Below, piece after piece: positions 53,296 to 63,889 of a stretch of DNA of 64,000 bases. This DNA comes from Micromonospora sp. WMMD1155. Lineage in GTDB: Bacteria; Actinomycetota; Actinomycetes; Mycobacteriales; Micromonosporaceae. Positions within the stretch are counted from its first letter, which is position 1. Every line of letters begins with the position of its first letter. The DNA lies in the NCBI RefSeq assembly GCF_029581275.1, contig NZ_CP120742.1, positions 656,501 through 720,500 on the forward strand, read 5' to 3'. The notes under the pieces were generated by a model. The model ran no database searches. It had not been told where the DNA came from and worked only from the letters and a program-made list of their open reading frames with translations. A program made the translations under genes and the position numbers.

Positions 53296-54581
53296 CGGGG
53301 CACCTTCCGGGTGGCGAGGCGGGACGGGGGCACCAGCAGGAGCAGCGTGAGGACCAGGACCCCGGCGACCGCGACGGCCGCCGCGCGGATCGCGGTCTCC
53401 GGCCCGAACGCCTGCCAGGCGAGACCGAACAGGACCGAGGAGACGAGGTACGCCAGGGCCTGCCCGGTCTGCACGAGAGCGATCCCGGTGGTCCGCAGCC
53501 GTGCCGGCAGGACCGGCCCGGCGAGCGCGATGAGCACGCCGTCGGTGGCCGCGTAGAACGCGCCGTAGAGCGTCAGCGTCAGCACGATCAGGGGCCAGCC
53601 GTCGACCGGCCCGGCCAGCAGCAGGTACGTCGCACCGAGGGCGGTGTAGCCGCCGATCACCACGGGCAGCCGCCCGATCCGGTCGGCGAGCACGCCGAGC
53701 GGGGCGGCGAGCAGCAGGTACGCGAGGCTGGTGCCCACTGCGAGCAGCGGGAACCAGCGCAGGCCGAGATCCTCCCGACGCTGCAACAACAGGTAGACGA
53801 ACCCGTCGCCGACGGTGGCCAACCCGAGCATCGCGGCGGCCAGCACGAGTCGACGGGCCGGTCCGCCACGGAACAGCCCGAGAGCCTCCCGGACGGAGAC
53901 CTTCGGTTCGTCCTTCACCTCGCCCCTCACCTCCCCCGGTGGCCGCTCCCGGACGAACAGCACGAGCACCACCACGGCCAGGGCTGCGACGCAGAAGCTG
54001 GTGACGAACACCGCGTCGTACGACTGCCCGACGACCAGCAGGACCGCGAACGCGGCGAGCGGCCCGAGGAACGCGCCGACGCTGTCCATCGCGCGATGCA
54101 CCCCGAACGCCCGGCCCAGCGCCTCGGGCGGGGTGGAGAGTGTGATCAGGGCGTCGCGGGGTGCGCTGCGGACACCCTTGCCGAGCCGGTCCACGGCGAT
54201 GACGGCACCGATCGCCGGTATCGACCGGCCGGCGAGCAGCAGCCCGAGCTTCGCGACCGCGGAGAGGGTGTAGCCGAGACCCGCGACCAGCTTGCGCCGC
54301 TGGAACCGGTCGGCGACGAAGCCACCGACGACCCGCAGCAACGCGGTGGCACCGGTGTGCACGCCGTCGAGCACCCCGAACGCCACCGGGCTGAGTTGCA
54401 GGCCCAGCACCAGATAGAGGGGGAGGACGGCGGCCACCATCTCGGCCGAGACGTCGGTGATCAGACTGACCGTGCCGAGCGCGACGACGTTGCCGCTGAC
54501 CATGGCCAGTCGTCGACGCCGAGGCCCCGATTCCGGTGGGTCGGCGACCGGCCGGGAGACGGTCGACAGGTACACGAGCAT
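53292..54581 (-). CDS. MFS transporter
   Basis: The 429-residue protein has 12 predicted helices and the MFS loop motif GKGVRSAPRDALI (between helices 2 and 3: DRFQRRKLV). It belongs to the drug or sugar efflux-type major facilitators. It starts MLVYLSTVSRPVADPPES, with a cytosolic 20-residue head, and is translated first in the pair with the propeller gene. A possible PHO box (54672-54693) lies upstream, in the region shared with the divergent phosphatase gene. Substrate is unknown; a phosphate-related role is conjecture. Confidence 0.9.
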   Translation of the reverse strand: MLVYLSTVSRPVADPPESGPRRRRLAMVSGNVVALGTVSLITDVSAEMVAAVLPLYLVLGLQLSPVAFGVLDGVHTGATALLRVVGGFVADRFQRRKLVAGLGYTLSAVAKLGLLLAGRSIPAIGAVIAVDRLGKGVRSAPRDALITLSTPPEALGRAFGVHRAMDSVGAFLGPLAAFAVLLVVGQSYDAVFVTSFCVAALAVVVLVLFVRERPPGEVRGEVKDEPKVSVREALGLFRGGPARRLVLAAAMLGLATVGDGFVYLLLQRREDLGLRWFPLLAVGTSLAYLLLAAPLGVLADRIGRLPVVIGGYTALGATYLLLAGPVDGWPLIVLTLTLYGAFYAATDGVLIALAGPVLPARLRTTGIALVQTGQALAYLVSSVLFGLAWQAFGPETAIRAAAVAVAGVLVLTLLLLVPPSRLATRKVPR

Positions 54582-54671
54582 CTCCTCGGGTCGGTAGCTG
54601 ACGGTCAGCCATCGTGGCGACTGGACGCAGGAGCGGCAAGGGTTCGACGGGAGCCGCCAGGCGTGCGGCGG

Positions 54672-54700
54672 GTGAACATCCGACGAACATCGAGATGTTT
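54672..54700. promoter_or_regulatory. Candidate PHO box / inverted repeat in a divergent promoter
   Basis: On the minus strand two 11-nt units align, ATGTTCGTCGG and ATGTTCACCCG, matching the Streptomyces PHO-box form built on GTTCACC repeats. The same stretch also holds AACATC-GA-GATGTT, an inverted repeat. It is therefore either a two-unit PhoP site or a dimeric repressor site. It lies 91 bp before the MFS gene and ~100 bp before the phosphatase gene. Confidence 0.45.
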
Positions 54701-54796
54701 CACTGGCTGAGCGTACTGTTCATTCGACTGTGGCCCTTCGGACCGTCGACTCTCCTACATTCCTTGCGCTCTTCCCACGATGCGAAGGAGTCCTGG

Positions 54797-56173
54797 ATGG
54801 ACATTCGATTCCCCCGTCCGCCGGTGACGCTGGGGGTAGTCACGGTGGTCCTCGCCGCGACCGCCGCCGTCGTCGTGACCGCTGCCGGCTCGGCGTCGGC
54901 GGCGAGCGTGACGTTCACGCCGGTCGCCGACACCTACGTCCAGAGCGACACGGCCTCCACCAACTACGGCACGTCGACGCAGATGGTCGTCGACAACTCG
55001 CCGGTGCGACGCTCGTTCCTGCGCTTCACGGTGAGCGGCGTCAGCGGCACGGTGACCAGCGCGAAGCTGCGGCTGCGCACGATCAGCGGCAACAGCGGCA
55101 GCGACGCCGGTGGCACGTTCCGCCGGATGTCCAACACGACCTGGTCGGAGACCGGCACCACCTGGAACAACCAACCGGCCATCGACGGCGCCACACTCGG
55201 CACGATCGGCGCGGTCAGCGGCAACACCTGGTACGAGGTCGACGTCACGGCTGCGGTGACCGGCAACGGCACGTACAGCTTCGGCGCGACCTCCGCCAGC
55301 GGTGACGGCGCGTACTACGACACCCGCGAGAGCGGCGCGGACGCCCCGCAACTGGTGGTCACCACCGGGACCACCACGCCTCCGTCCGGTGACCCGGTGT
55401 TCGTCGGCGCGGGCGACATCGCCGACTCCGGCTCCGGCGACAGCGCCACCGCCGCGCTGCTCGACACCATCCCCGGCACGGTCTTCACCACCGGCGACAA
55501 CGTCTACGACAGCGGCACCGCGTCGCAGTTCAACAGCTACTACGAGCCCACCTGGGGGCGGCACAAGAGCCGCACCCGGCCGTCGCCGGGCAACCACGAC
55601 TACAACACGTCCGGCGCGACCGGCTACTACAACTACTTCGGTACGTCAGCCGGCCCGAGTGGCCGTGGCTACTACTCCTTCGACCTCGGCAACTGGCACA
55701 TCGTGTCGCTGAACTCGAACATCAGCATGTCCGCCGGATCGACCCAGGAGCAGTGGCTGCGCGCCGACCTGGCCGCCACCAGCAAGCCGTGCACGCTGGC
55801 GTACTGGCACCACCCGCTGTTCACGTCCAGCTCCAACCACGCGCCGTCGACGTCCACGCGCCCGCTGTACCAGGCGCTCTACGACTACAACGCCGACGTC
55901 GTGGTGTGGGGACACAACCACGTGTACGAGCGGTTCGCACCGATGAACCCCTCCGGTGGCGCCGACAGCAGTCGGGGTCTGCGCAGCTTCGTCGCCGGCA
56001 TGGGTGGCGCGAGCCACTACGGCTTCGGCACCATCCAGCCCAACAGCGAAGCCCGCAACAGTTCGGCGTGGGGCGTCCTGAAGTTCACCCTGCACTCCGG
56101 CAGCTACGACTGGCAGTTCGTGCCGGTGGCCGGGCAGACCTACAGCGACAGCGGCACCGGCAACTGCCACTGA
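54797..56173 (+). CDS. Secreted metallophosphatase with DNRLRE-type N-terminal domain
   Basis: ATG 54797 follows GAAGGAG. The 458-residue product has a signal peptide (~1-36). A DNRLRE/CBM96-like beta domain (~38-190; FTPVADTYVQSD, SFLRFTVSG, VDVTAAV) follows, then a calcineurin-like phosphatase domain (~200-458). Its metal motifs are complete: GDIADSG, GDNVYDSG, GNHDYN, YWHHPLF and GHNHVYERF. It is probably an extracellular phosphoesterase, possibly bound to polymers by the first domain. It ends at a strong terminator. Together with phoD it suggests phosphate scavenging. Confidence 0.88.
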   Translation: MDIRFPRPPVTLGVVTVVLAATAAVVVTAAGSASAASVTFTPVADTYVQSDTASTNYGTSTQMVVDNSPVRRSFLRFTVSGVSGTVTSAKLRLRTISGNSGSDAGGTFRRMSNTTWSETGTTWNNQPAIDGATLGTIGAVSGNTWYEVDVTAAVTGNGTYSFGATSASGDGAYYDTRESGADAPQLVVTTGTTTPPSGDPVFVGAGDIADSGSGDSATAALLDTIPGTVFTTGDNVYDSGTASQFNSYYEPTWGRHKSRTRPSPGNHDYNTSGATGYYNYFGTSAGPSGRGYYSFDLGNWHIVSLNSNISMSAGSTQEQWLRADLAATSKPCTLAYWHHPLFTSSSNHAPSTSTRPLYQALYDYNADVVVWGHNHVYERFAPMNPSGGADSSRGLRSFVAGMGGASHYGFGTIQPNSEARNSSAWGVLKFTLHSGSYDWQFVPVAGQTYSDSGTGNCH

Positions 56174-56179
56174 GCGCGT

Positions 56180-56211
56180 GATCCCGCTGCGCCGTTCGGC
56201 GCAGCGGGATC
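56180..56211 (+). terminator. Terminator after the metallophosphatase gene
   Basis: GATCCCGCTGCGCC at 56180-56193 pairs perfectly with GGCGCAGCGGGATC at 56198-56211 around GTTC. It begins 6 bp past the stop. Confidence 0.9.
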
Positions 56212-56270
56212 CCCACCACCTCGAACCGCTCAAGGATCGGCACCGCACGGGACGGCATCCTGCCGAAACG

Positions 56271-56309
56271 ACGTGCGCCCCCACCCGCGAGGCGGGCAGG
56301 GGCGCACGT
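56271..56309 (-). terminator. Terminator of the second sugar ABC operon
   Basis: ACGTGCGCCCC at 56271-56281 pairs with GGGGCGCACGT at 56299-56309. An inner CCCGC/GCGGG pair adds a second stem. It lies 17 bp downstream of the permease stop on the minus strand. Confidence 0.85.
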
Positions 56310-56325
56310 GCGTACGGTCCAGGCG

Positions 56326-57572
56326 TCAGCGGGCCGTTCCGGCCCGACGCTTGTTGTAGACGTCGAAGGCGACCGCGACGAGCAGGACGAGGCCCTTCAC
56401 CACCGACTGGGTCGACTGGTCGATGCCCATCAGCTGCATGCCGTTGCTCATCACCGCCATGATCAGACCGCCGACCATCGCGCCCACCACGGTGCCGACA
56501 CCACCGGTGACCGCCGCGCCGCCGATGAAGGCCGCGGCGATCGCGTCCAGCTCGAACATGTTGCCGGCGGCGGGTTGGGCGCCGTTGGACCGCGAGGAGT
56601 AGATGACGCCCGCCACCGCGGCCAGGAAGCCCATGTTGACGAACATCCAGAAGTTGACGGTCCGGACCTTCACCCCGGACAGCGCCGCCGCCGACAGGTT
56701 GCCACCGATCGCGTAGACCTGGCGACCGAAGACGGTACGCCGGGTGACCAGGCCGTAGACCAGCACGAGGACCGCGAGGATGATCAGCACGATCGGCAGA
56801 CCGCGGGCGTGCGCCAGCTGCCAGGCGAAGTACATGATGACCGCGCCGACCAGCACGACCCGGGCGACGAACAGCGGGAACGACTCGACGTGCTGCTGGT
56901 AGCGGATGCGCGCCACGCGGGTGCGGAAGCCGCTCACCGCGTAGCCGGCCACGGCGACGGCGCCGATCAGCAACGTGAAGGCGTCGAAGCCGTTTCCACC
57001 GAGCAGTCCGTTGAGGAAGCCCGCCGCGACCTTCTGGTACTCGGCCGGGAACGGCGACAGCGAGATGTTGTCGAGCACCCGCAGGGTGAGGCCCCGGAAC
57101 AGCAGCATGCCCGCCAGGGTCACGATGAAGGCCGGAATGCCGGCGTACGCCACCCAGAAGCCGTGCCAGGCACCGACGGCGATGCCGACGGCCAGTGCCG
57201 CCAGGACGCCGATCCACCAGGGATGCCCCTGCTGGATCACCAGGACGGCGGAGACCGCTCCGGTCAGCGCGACCACCGATCCGACCGACAGGTCGATGTG
57301 ACCGCCGATGATCAGGATGACCATCCCGATGGCGAGCACCAGGATGTACGAGTACTGAAGGACGATGTTGGTGATGTTTCCGGGGCTCAGCAGCACCCCG
57401 TCGGTGAGCAGCGCGAAGAGCGCGACGATGACGACCAGGGCGACGTAGATCCCGCTCTGCCGCAGGTTGTTCAACACCAACGCCCGCAGGTCGCTCGTCC
57501 CGCTGTGCAGGGCGGCGGCGGGCGCGCTGTCCGGGGGCGTCGGGCGCTCCGTCGAAGAGGTCTTGATGTCGG

Positions 57573-57576
<4 letters not shown>
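56326..57576 (-). CDS. mmsB: Second multiple-monosaccharide ABC transporter permease
   Basis: The 416-residue RbsC/XylH-type permease has [11 protein letters not shown] and about ten helices, with a ~35-residue hydrophilic head ([20 protein letters not shown]). It is the last gene of a binding protein-ATPase-permease operon. Its start overlaps the ATPase stop (ATGA). It is a paralogue of the permease at 20029-21327, and its position with the alpha-galactosidase and LacI genes points to galactose or related sugars released outside the cell. Confidence 0.92.
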
Positions 57577-59111
<1,535 letters not shown>

Positions 59112-59191
59112 TGTCACTGTCCTCTGTCAGGTCGGACGTGGTACGCCACGGCGTCGGGCCCGGCGGAGACCGCCGGGCCCGACGAGTGGCT

Positions 59192-60334
59192 TTACTTCTT
59201 GGCCTGGCCGGCGGCGACCTCTTCCGCCGTCCAGTAGCCCGAGTCGATCAGCGTGGCCTTGATGTCGTCCTTGTAGACCGTGGCGATCGGCAGCAGGTAC
59301 GCCGGGACGACCTTGACCCCGTTGTTGTACGTCTGGGTGTCGTTGGCCTGCGGTTGCTTCTTCTGCAGGAACGCCTCGGACGCGTTGACGGCCTGCTCGG
59401 CCAGCAGTCGGGTGTCCTTGAAGACGGTGGAGTTCTGCACGCCGTCGTTGATCAGCTTGATCGAGGCGATCTCCGCGTCCTGACCGGTGACCACCGGGAG
59501 CTTCTTCGCGCCGCTGCCGTAGCCGGCGTTCTGCAGCGCGGTGATGATGCCCCGGGAGATGCCGTCGTACGGGGACAGCACGCCGTCGACCTTCGAGCCG
59601 TCGTTGTAGCTGGAGGTGAGCAGGTTCTCCATCCGCTTCTGCGCGGTCTCCTGCTGCCAGCGCAGGGTGGCGATCTGCTCGGGGGTGGTCTGCTTGGACT
59701 TGACGACGAGCGTGCCGTCCTCGATGAACGGCTTCAGCGTGTCCATCGCGCCGCCGTAGAAGTACTGGGTGTTGTTGTCGTCCAGCGACCCGGCGAAGAG
59801 CTCGACGTTCAGCGGGCCCTTGGCGGTGCCCTTCGAGCCGTCCTTGTTCAGCAGGCCGAGACCGACGAGCAGCGCGGTGCCCTGGGCGACGCCTACCTTG
59901 TAGTTGTCGAAGCTGACGTAGAAGTCGACGTCCTTGCTGCCACGGATCAGCCGGTCGTAGGAGATGACCGGAATCTTCGCGGCCGCGGCGGCCTGCAGCT
60001 GGCTGTTGAGCGCCGTGCCGTCGATCGCCGCGATCACCAGGACGTCCGCACCCTGGGTGATCATCTGGTCGACCTGCTGGGACTGCGTCGGGATGTCGTC
60101 GCCGGCGTACTGGAGGTCGACCTTGTAGCCCTTCGCCTCGAGCTTGGACTTCACCGCGTTGCCGTCGGCGATCCACCGCTCCGAGGTCTGGGTCGGCATC
60201 GACACACCGATGGTCAGGTCGCTGGGCTTCTCGCCGCTCTTGTCGCCGTCGCTGCCCGCTCCCTCGCCACTGCACGCCGCAAGGCTCAGCGCCAGCGCCG
60301 CGCTGCCGAGAGCTACCAGGAATCTCCTGCGCAC
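59192..60334 (-). CDS. chvE: Second monosaccharide ABC substrate-binding lipoprotein
   Basis: The 380-residue protein has a lipobox LSLAAC (Cys ~21) after a short RRR head, then a ChvE/XylF-type fold: LTIGVSMPTQTSERWIADG, DRLIRGSKDVDFYVSFDNYKVG, FAGSLDDNNT and TGQDAEIASIKL. It is first in its operon, 62 bp downstream of a LacI-type operator, and would be the most abundant component. Its paralogue at 18874-19977 shares all these motifs but belongs to the differently ordered operon. The likely ligand is a galactoside-derived monosaccharide (galactose), from the gene context. Confidence 0.92.
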   Translation of the reverse strand: MRRRFLVALGSAALALSLAACSGEGAGSDGDKSGEKPSDLTIGVSMPTQTSERWIADGNAVKSKLEAKGYKVDLQYAGDDIPTQSQQVDQMITQGADVLVIAAIDGTALNSQLQAAAAAKIPVISYDRLIRGSKDVDFYVSFDNYKVGVAQGTALLVGLGLLNKDGSKGTAKGPLNVELFAGSLDDNNTQYFYGGAMDTLKPFIEDGTLVVKSKQTTPEQIATLRWQQETAQKRMENLLTSSYNDGSKVDGVLSPYDGISRGIITALQNAGYGSGAKKLPVVTGQDAEIASIKLINDGVQNSTVFKDTRLLAEQAVNASEAFLQKKQPQANDTQTYNNGVKVVPAYLLPIATVYKDDIKATLIDSGYWTAEEVAAGQAKK

Positions 60335-60395
60335 GGGGTTCTCCTCTCTGGACTCCCCCGCCGACTGCCGGGGCCAACTGTCATCTTTCGGGTAG

Positions 60396-60409
60396 TGTTA
60401 GCGCTCACA
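60396..60409 (-). promoter_or_regulatory. LacI-type operator before the second sugar ABC operon
   Basis: TGTTAGCGCTCACA is a near-palindrome around AGCGCT, 62 bp upstream of the binding-protein start. It matches the site at 62341-62354 in 12 of 14 positions, so the same LacI repressor should bind both. Confidence 0.8.
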
Positions 60410-60553
60410 TAGGTTGCGTCAACACCTACTCCGAAATACCGGTGTCACGGTCTCGTAACGGAGCATCCAGGCGAGCGTAGCCATGCAGTCAATCGCTTGA
60501 GAGTGAGCGCACGGCGACTCTCCGGGGTCAGTCCGACGCCGTGACACGCCGAT

Positions 60554-60583
60554 GCCCGCGGACGACCGTAGTCGTCCGCGGGC
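60554..60583 (-). terminator. Terminator after the alpha-galactosidase gene
   Basis: GCCCGCGGACGAC (60554-60566) and GTCGTCCGCGGGC (60571-60583) form a perfect 13-bp stem around CGTA. It lies 26 bp beyond the stop on the minus strand, between the galactosidase gene and the ABC operon promoter. Confidence 0.9.
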
Positions 60584-60609
60584 ACCAAGAGAAGCGCCGG
60601 TTCGGGTGG

Positions 60610-62265
60610 CTACCGCTGCGACCACCGTTGGTTGGCCGCCGCGGTGCAGTTCCAGAGGATCACCGTGGTGCCGTTGGCCGTGCCGTTGTTGTTGACGTCC
60701 AGGCAGAGCCCGGACTGTACGCCGCTGATCGTCCCGTTGGCGTTGATGTTCCACTGCTGGTTGGTTCCGCCGTTGCAGTCCCAGATCTGCACCTTGGAGC
60801 CGGCCGCCGCGTTCGTCGGCGCGTCCAGGCACTTGCCCAGGGCCTGCAGGGTCTGACCGTTGCGCGTCCAGCGCTGGTTGGCCTGGCCGTTGCAGTCCCA
60901 GATGACCGGCTGGGTGCCGTTGGTGGTGTTGCTGTTCGGCACGTCCAGGCAGCGGTTGGAGGCCGCGCTGGCGTACGCGCTCGACGTGGTCGGCGGCGGG
61001 GTCGTCGGCGGAGTCGTGCCGCCACCGCTGACCCGGTACACGACGGTGCCGTGCGCCGGGACGCTGGCGCTGATCGTTCCGCTGCTGGAACTGGTGGCAT
61101 TCGTCCACGCGTCCACCAGCGTGAACGACGAGCCGGACTTGCCGATGGCGGAGGCCGTGGTCGAGATCGTCGTGGTCGAGGAGCCCTGGTTGAACAGGGC
61201 GACGGCGACGTCACCGTTGGCGAGCCGCTTGGCCAGCACCCGACGCGTGCCGTCGAACGACACCTGCGTCCCCTGCAACCCGAGGGAGTCCTGGTTGATC
61301 GCGATCAGGTTGGCGTTCTTGAGGATGGTCTGCGTCGCGGCGTTCATGTTCCGCACGTCGTTGCCGGCGATCAGCGGCGACGCCATGATCGCCCACATCG
61401 CGAAGTGGCTGCGCATCTCCGTGTCGTTCATGCCACCGCGACCGATCTCCATCATGTCCGGGTCGTTGAACCCACCCGGGCGTGCGTAGGAGGCCAGCGG
61501 AACCGTCACGTTGATGATGTTCTGGATGCCCATCGGGTAGCCGTTGGTCTGGCCGGTGTCCCACGCGTTGGTGATGTCCTCGGTGGTCCGCCACATGTTG
61601 GCGACGTCCCCCCAGTTGCGCTGCGGGCCGGTCTTGGCGTGGATGCTGTTCGGGTTGATGCTGTAGACGATCGGCCGGCCGGTGGCGGCCAGCGCGTCGC
61701 GCATCTTGGCGAAGGTGGCGACCTGGTCGTTGATGCTGCCCTCCGGCGAACACCAGTCGTACTTCAGGAAGTCGACACCCCAGGCGGCGAACTGGTTGGC
61801 GTCCTGCACCTCGTGACCCCGGCTGCCGGTGGCGCCCGGGTAGGCGCCGAAGTACTGCGCGCAGGTCTTGTCGACCGGCACCTGGTAGAGGCCGAACTTC
61901 AGACCCCGGGCGTGCAGGTAGTCGCCGAGCGCCTTCATTCCGCTCGGGAACCGGGTCGGATCACCCTGGATGTTGCCGTTGGCGTCCCGGTTCGGGTTGA
62001 ACCAGCAGTCGTCGACCACGACGTACTGGTAGCCCAGGTCCCGCATCCCGCTGCTGACGATCGCGTCCGCCGTGCTGCGGATCAGCGCCTCGTTGATGTT
62101 GCAGCCGAACTGGTTCCACGAGTTCCACCCCATCGGGGGGGTACGCGCCACGCCGTTGTCGAGCGCCTGCGCCGCGGGGGCGCGGAGGCCGACCAGGGCG
62201 CCGGCGACCAGTAGGCCGGCTGCCAGCACGCTCCCCCAGCGACGACCTCGAGTGATGCGGTTCAT
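60610..62265 (-). CDS. Secreted GH27 alpha-galactosidase with ricin-type lectin domain
   Basis: The 551-residue secreted enzyme has a signal peptide (~1-35), then a GH27 (beta/alpha)8 domain. It opens with TPPMGWNSWNQFGC, has the catalytic nucleophile Asp in FLKYDWCSPEG, and the acid/base Asp in RPGGFNDPDMMEIG. A small beta domain (~340-410) and a Thr/Pro linker lead to a three-lobed ricin B-type domain (~425-551; ANQRWTR, NQQWNIN, NQRWSQR). It should remove terminal alpha-galactose from galactomannan or oligosaccharides. ATG 62265 is the natural signal-peptide start. A LacI-type operator lies 76 bp upstream. Confidence 0.93.
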   Translation of the reverse strand: MNRITRGRRWGSVLAAGLLVAGALVGLRAPAAQALDNGVARTPPMGWNSWNQFGCNINEALIRSTADAIVSSGMRDLGYQYVVVDDCWFNPNRDANGNIQGDPTRFPSGMKALGDYLHARGLKFGLYQVPVDKTCAQYFGAYPGATGSRGHEVQDANQFAAWGVDFLKYDWCSPEGSINDQVATFAKMRDALAATGRPIVYSINPNSIHAKTGPQRNWGDVANMWRTTEDITNAWDTGQTNGYPMGIQNIINVTVPLASYARPGGFNDPDMMEIGRGGMNDTEMRSHFAMWAIMASPLIAGNDVRNMNAATQTILKNANLIAINQDSLGLQGTQVSFDGTRRVLAKRLANGDVAVALFNQGSSTTTISTTASAIGKSGSSFTLVDAWTNATSSSSGTISASVPAHGTVVYRVSGGGTTPPTTPPPTTSSAYASAASNRCLDVPNSNTTNGTQPVIWDCNGQANQRWTRNGQTLQALGKCLDAPTNAAAGSKVQIWDCNGGTNQQWNINANGTISGVQSGLCLDVNNNGTANGTTVILWNCTAAANQRWSQR

Positions 62266-62340
62266 CGAGCCTCCTTGTCGGTGGCGCCCGCCCTGACTAC
62301 GATCTCCGGTCGATGGGCCGATAGCTGGACGCCAATTGTT

Positions 62341-62354
62341 TGTTAGCGTTAACA
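62341..62354 (-). promoter_or_regulatory. LacI-type operator before the alpha-galactosidase gene
   Basis: TGTTAGCGTTAACA is almost a perfect palindrome around the central AGCGTT. It is 76 bp upstream of the GH27 start and 137 bp beyond the stop of the LacI gene. It pairs with the operator before the ABC operon. Confidence 0.82.
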
Positions 62355-62491
62355 GAGACGTCCATCATGTTACGGTCCCATTTCACGAGGTTCAATACCT
62401 TGCGCGCATCGCATTGCTTCTCGTCGATTGGTGAGATGGCGCAGCGATTGACCCGGGTCTTATCAACCGGGGCGACGCGGTGGCCCGGACG

Positions 62492-63499
62492 TCAGCGACG
62501 CGGTGGGGCGACGCTCTCGCGGGCGACCAGGGTCGGGGCGACCGTCTGCCGCAGCGCGCCACCGGTGCCCGACTCGATCTGGGTCAGCAACATCTGCAGG
62601 CTCGCCCGCGCGACCGCGTCGAAGTCCGGACGGACGGTCGTCAGCGGCGGGATGAAGTACGCCGCCTCCGGCACGTCGTCGAAGCCGACGACGCTGATGT
62701 CGTCGGGCACCCGTCGGCCGTACTCGTGCAACGCCCGCAGCACGCCCAGCGCGAGATGGTCGTTGGCGGTGAAGACCGCGGTGACCTCCGGCATCCGCGC
62801 CAGCATCTGCCCGCACCGGTAACCGGAGGACGCGGACCAGTCCCCCGGCATCAGCGGCGGTGGCACCAGGCCGGCGGCCAGCAACGCCTCCCGCCAGCCG
62901 TCGATCCGACCGACGCTGTCGAACCAGTCGGACGGCCCCGAGACGTGCCAGACGGTGCGGTGCCCCGCGTCGAGCAGATGCTGGGTCGCCGCCCGGGCGC
63001 CCGCCACCTGGTCGACGGTCACCAACGGCACCGGTCGGTTCGGGTCACCGTCGACGGTGACCAGCGGTACGTCCTTCGGTAGGCGCTCCAGCGCCTCACC
63101 GGCCGACTCGACCGGCGCGATGACCACGATGCCGGCGACCCGGTGCGACAGATGCCGTTCGACGGCCGCCGAGATGGACCGGTGGTCGAGGTTGCGGACG
63201 CTGCCGACGCTGACCGCGAAACCCTCCTCGGCGGCGGTCTGCTCCAACGCGGCGAGCAGGGACGCCGGACCGTAGAGCGTCGTGTTCTGCGCGACCACGC
63301 CGATGACCTGGGACCGACCGGTCACCAGCGCGCGTGCCGCGCCGTTCGGGCGGTAGCCGAGCTCGGCGATCGCCGCCCGCACCCGCAACCGGGTCTGCTC
63401 ACGAACGTTGGGGTGCCCGTTGAGCACCCGCGACACCGTTTGATGGGAGACACCGGCGAGACGAGCAACATCCGTCATCGCGGGACCGTGGACGGCCAT
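62492..63499 (-). CDS. LacI-family transcriptional repressor of galactoside genes
   Basis: ATG 63499 follows GGGGGGAG. The 335-residue protein has a LacI helix-turn-helix (MTDVARLAGVSHQTVSRVLNGHPNVREQTRLRV in outline), a hinge GYRPNGAARALVTG, and a periplasmic-binding-type effector domain (VIGVVAQNTTLYGPASLLAALE, TANDHLALGVLRALHEYGRRVPDDISVVGFDD). It is upstream of the GH27 gene on the same strand. The two near-identical operators at 60396 and 62341 make it the likely repressor of the galactosidase and ABC genes. Galactose or melibiose is the plausible inducer. Confidence 0.92.
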   Translation of the reverse strand: MAVHGPAMTDVARLAGVSHQTVSRVLNGHPNVREQTRLRVRAAIAELGYRPNGAARALVTGRSQVIGVVAQNTTLYGPASLLAALEQTAAEEGFAVSVGSVRNLDHRSISAAVERHLSHRVAGIVVIAPVESAGEALERLPKDVPLVTVDGDPNRPVPLVTVDQVAGARAATQHLLDAGHRTVWHVSGPSDWFDSVGRIDGWREALLAAGLVPPPLMPGDWSASSGYRCGQMLARMPEVTAVFTANDHLALGVLRALHEYGRRVPDDISVVGFDDVPEAAYFIPPLTTVRPDFDAVARASLQMLLTQIESGTGGALRQTVAPTLVARESVAPPRR

Positions 63500-63889
63500 T
63501 TCGCTCCCCCCGCTACATCTCCGGCCCGCAGCCCGTCGACGTCGACTGGAGCGGCCCGGCCCGATCCCCCTCGCTCAGCCACCACGCCGGTGCTGAATCC
63601 CAGGTGACCAGCGCTGGATCGCCGATAGTCTACGCCAGCCACCGCCCCGAACACGGCATGCCCGTCGGTGGACTGCGCGACGCACCAGTGCCGCATAACC
63701 CAACCCCCGCCTGAGGTACGCGGTGAACAGCCGTTCTCCGTCGATGCGCGATGGCACGCCGGCCTGCCCTACGCCCTTGGACAGAGCGTGGAGCAGGCCG
63801 GCGAGGACCAGCCGTGGCGTCGACTCGACGTGCCGGCGGGCACGTGTCTGCCAGCGCCGCTGGTCAGACCATTCGTTGTGTGACTGGTG
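63500..63889. other. 390-bp region without a recognised gene
   Basis: This lies between the LacI start and the stop of the partial gene, both on the minus strand, so it contains the LacI promoter. A GTCGACGTCGAC palindrome lies at 63535-63546. Short open frames on both strands (such as 63668-63883) have composition unlike real genes and lack ribosome sites. I see no clear operator or RNA gene. Confidence 0.5.

Noticed and set aside
63668..63883. 71-residue open frame on the plus strand near the right end
   Set aside because: No ribosome site, no family resemblance, and it lies in the upstream region of the LacI gene.
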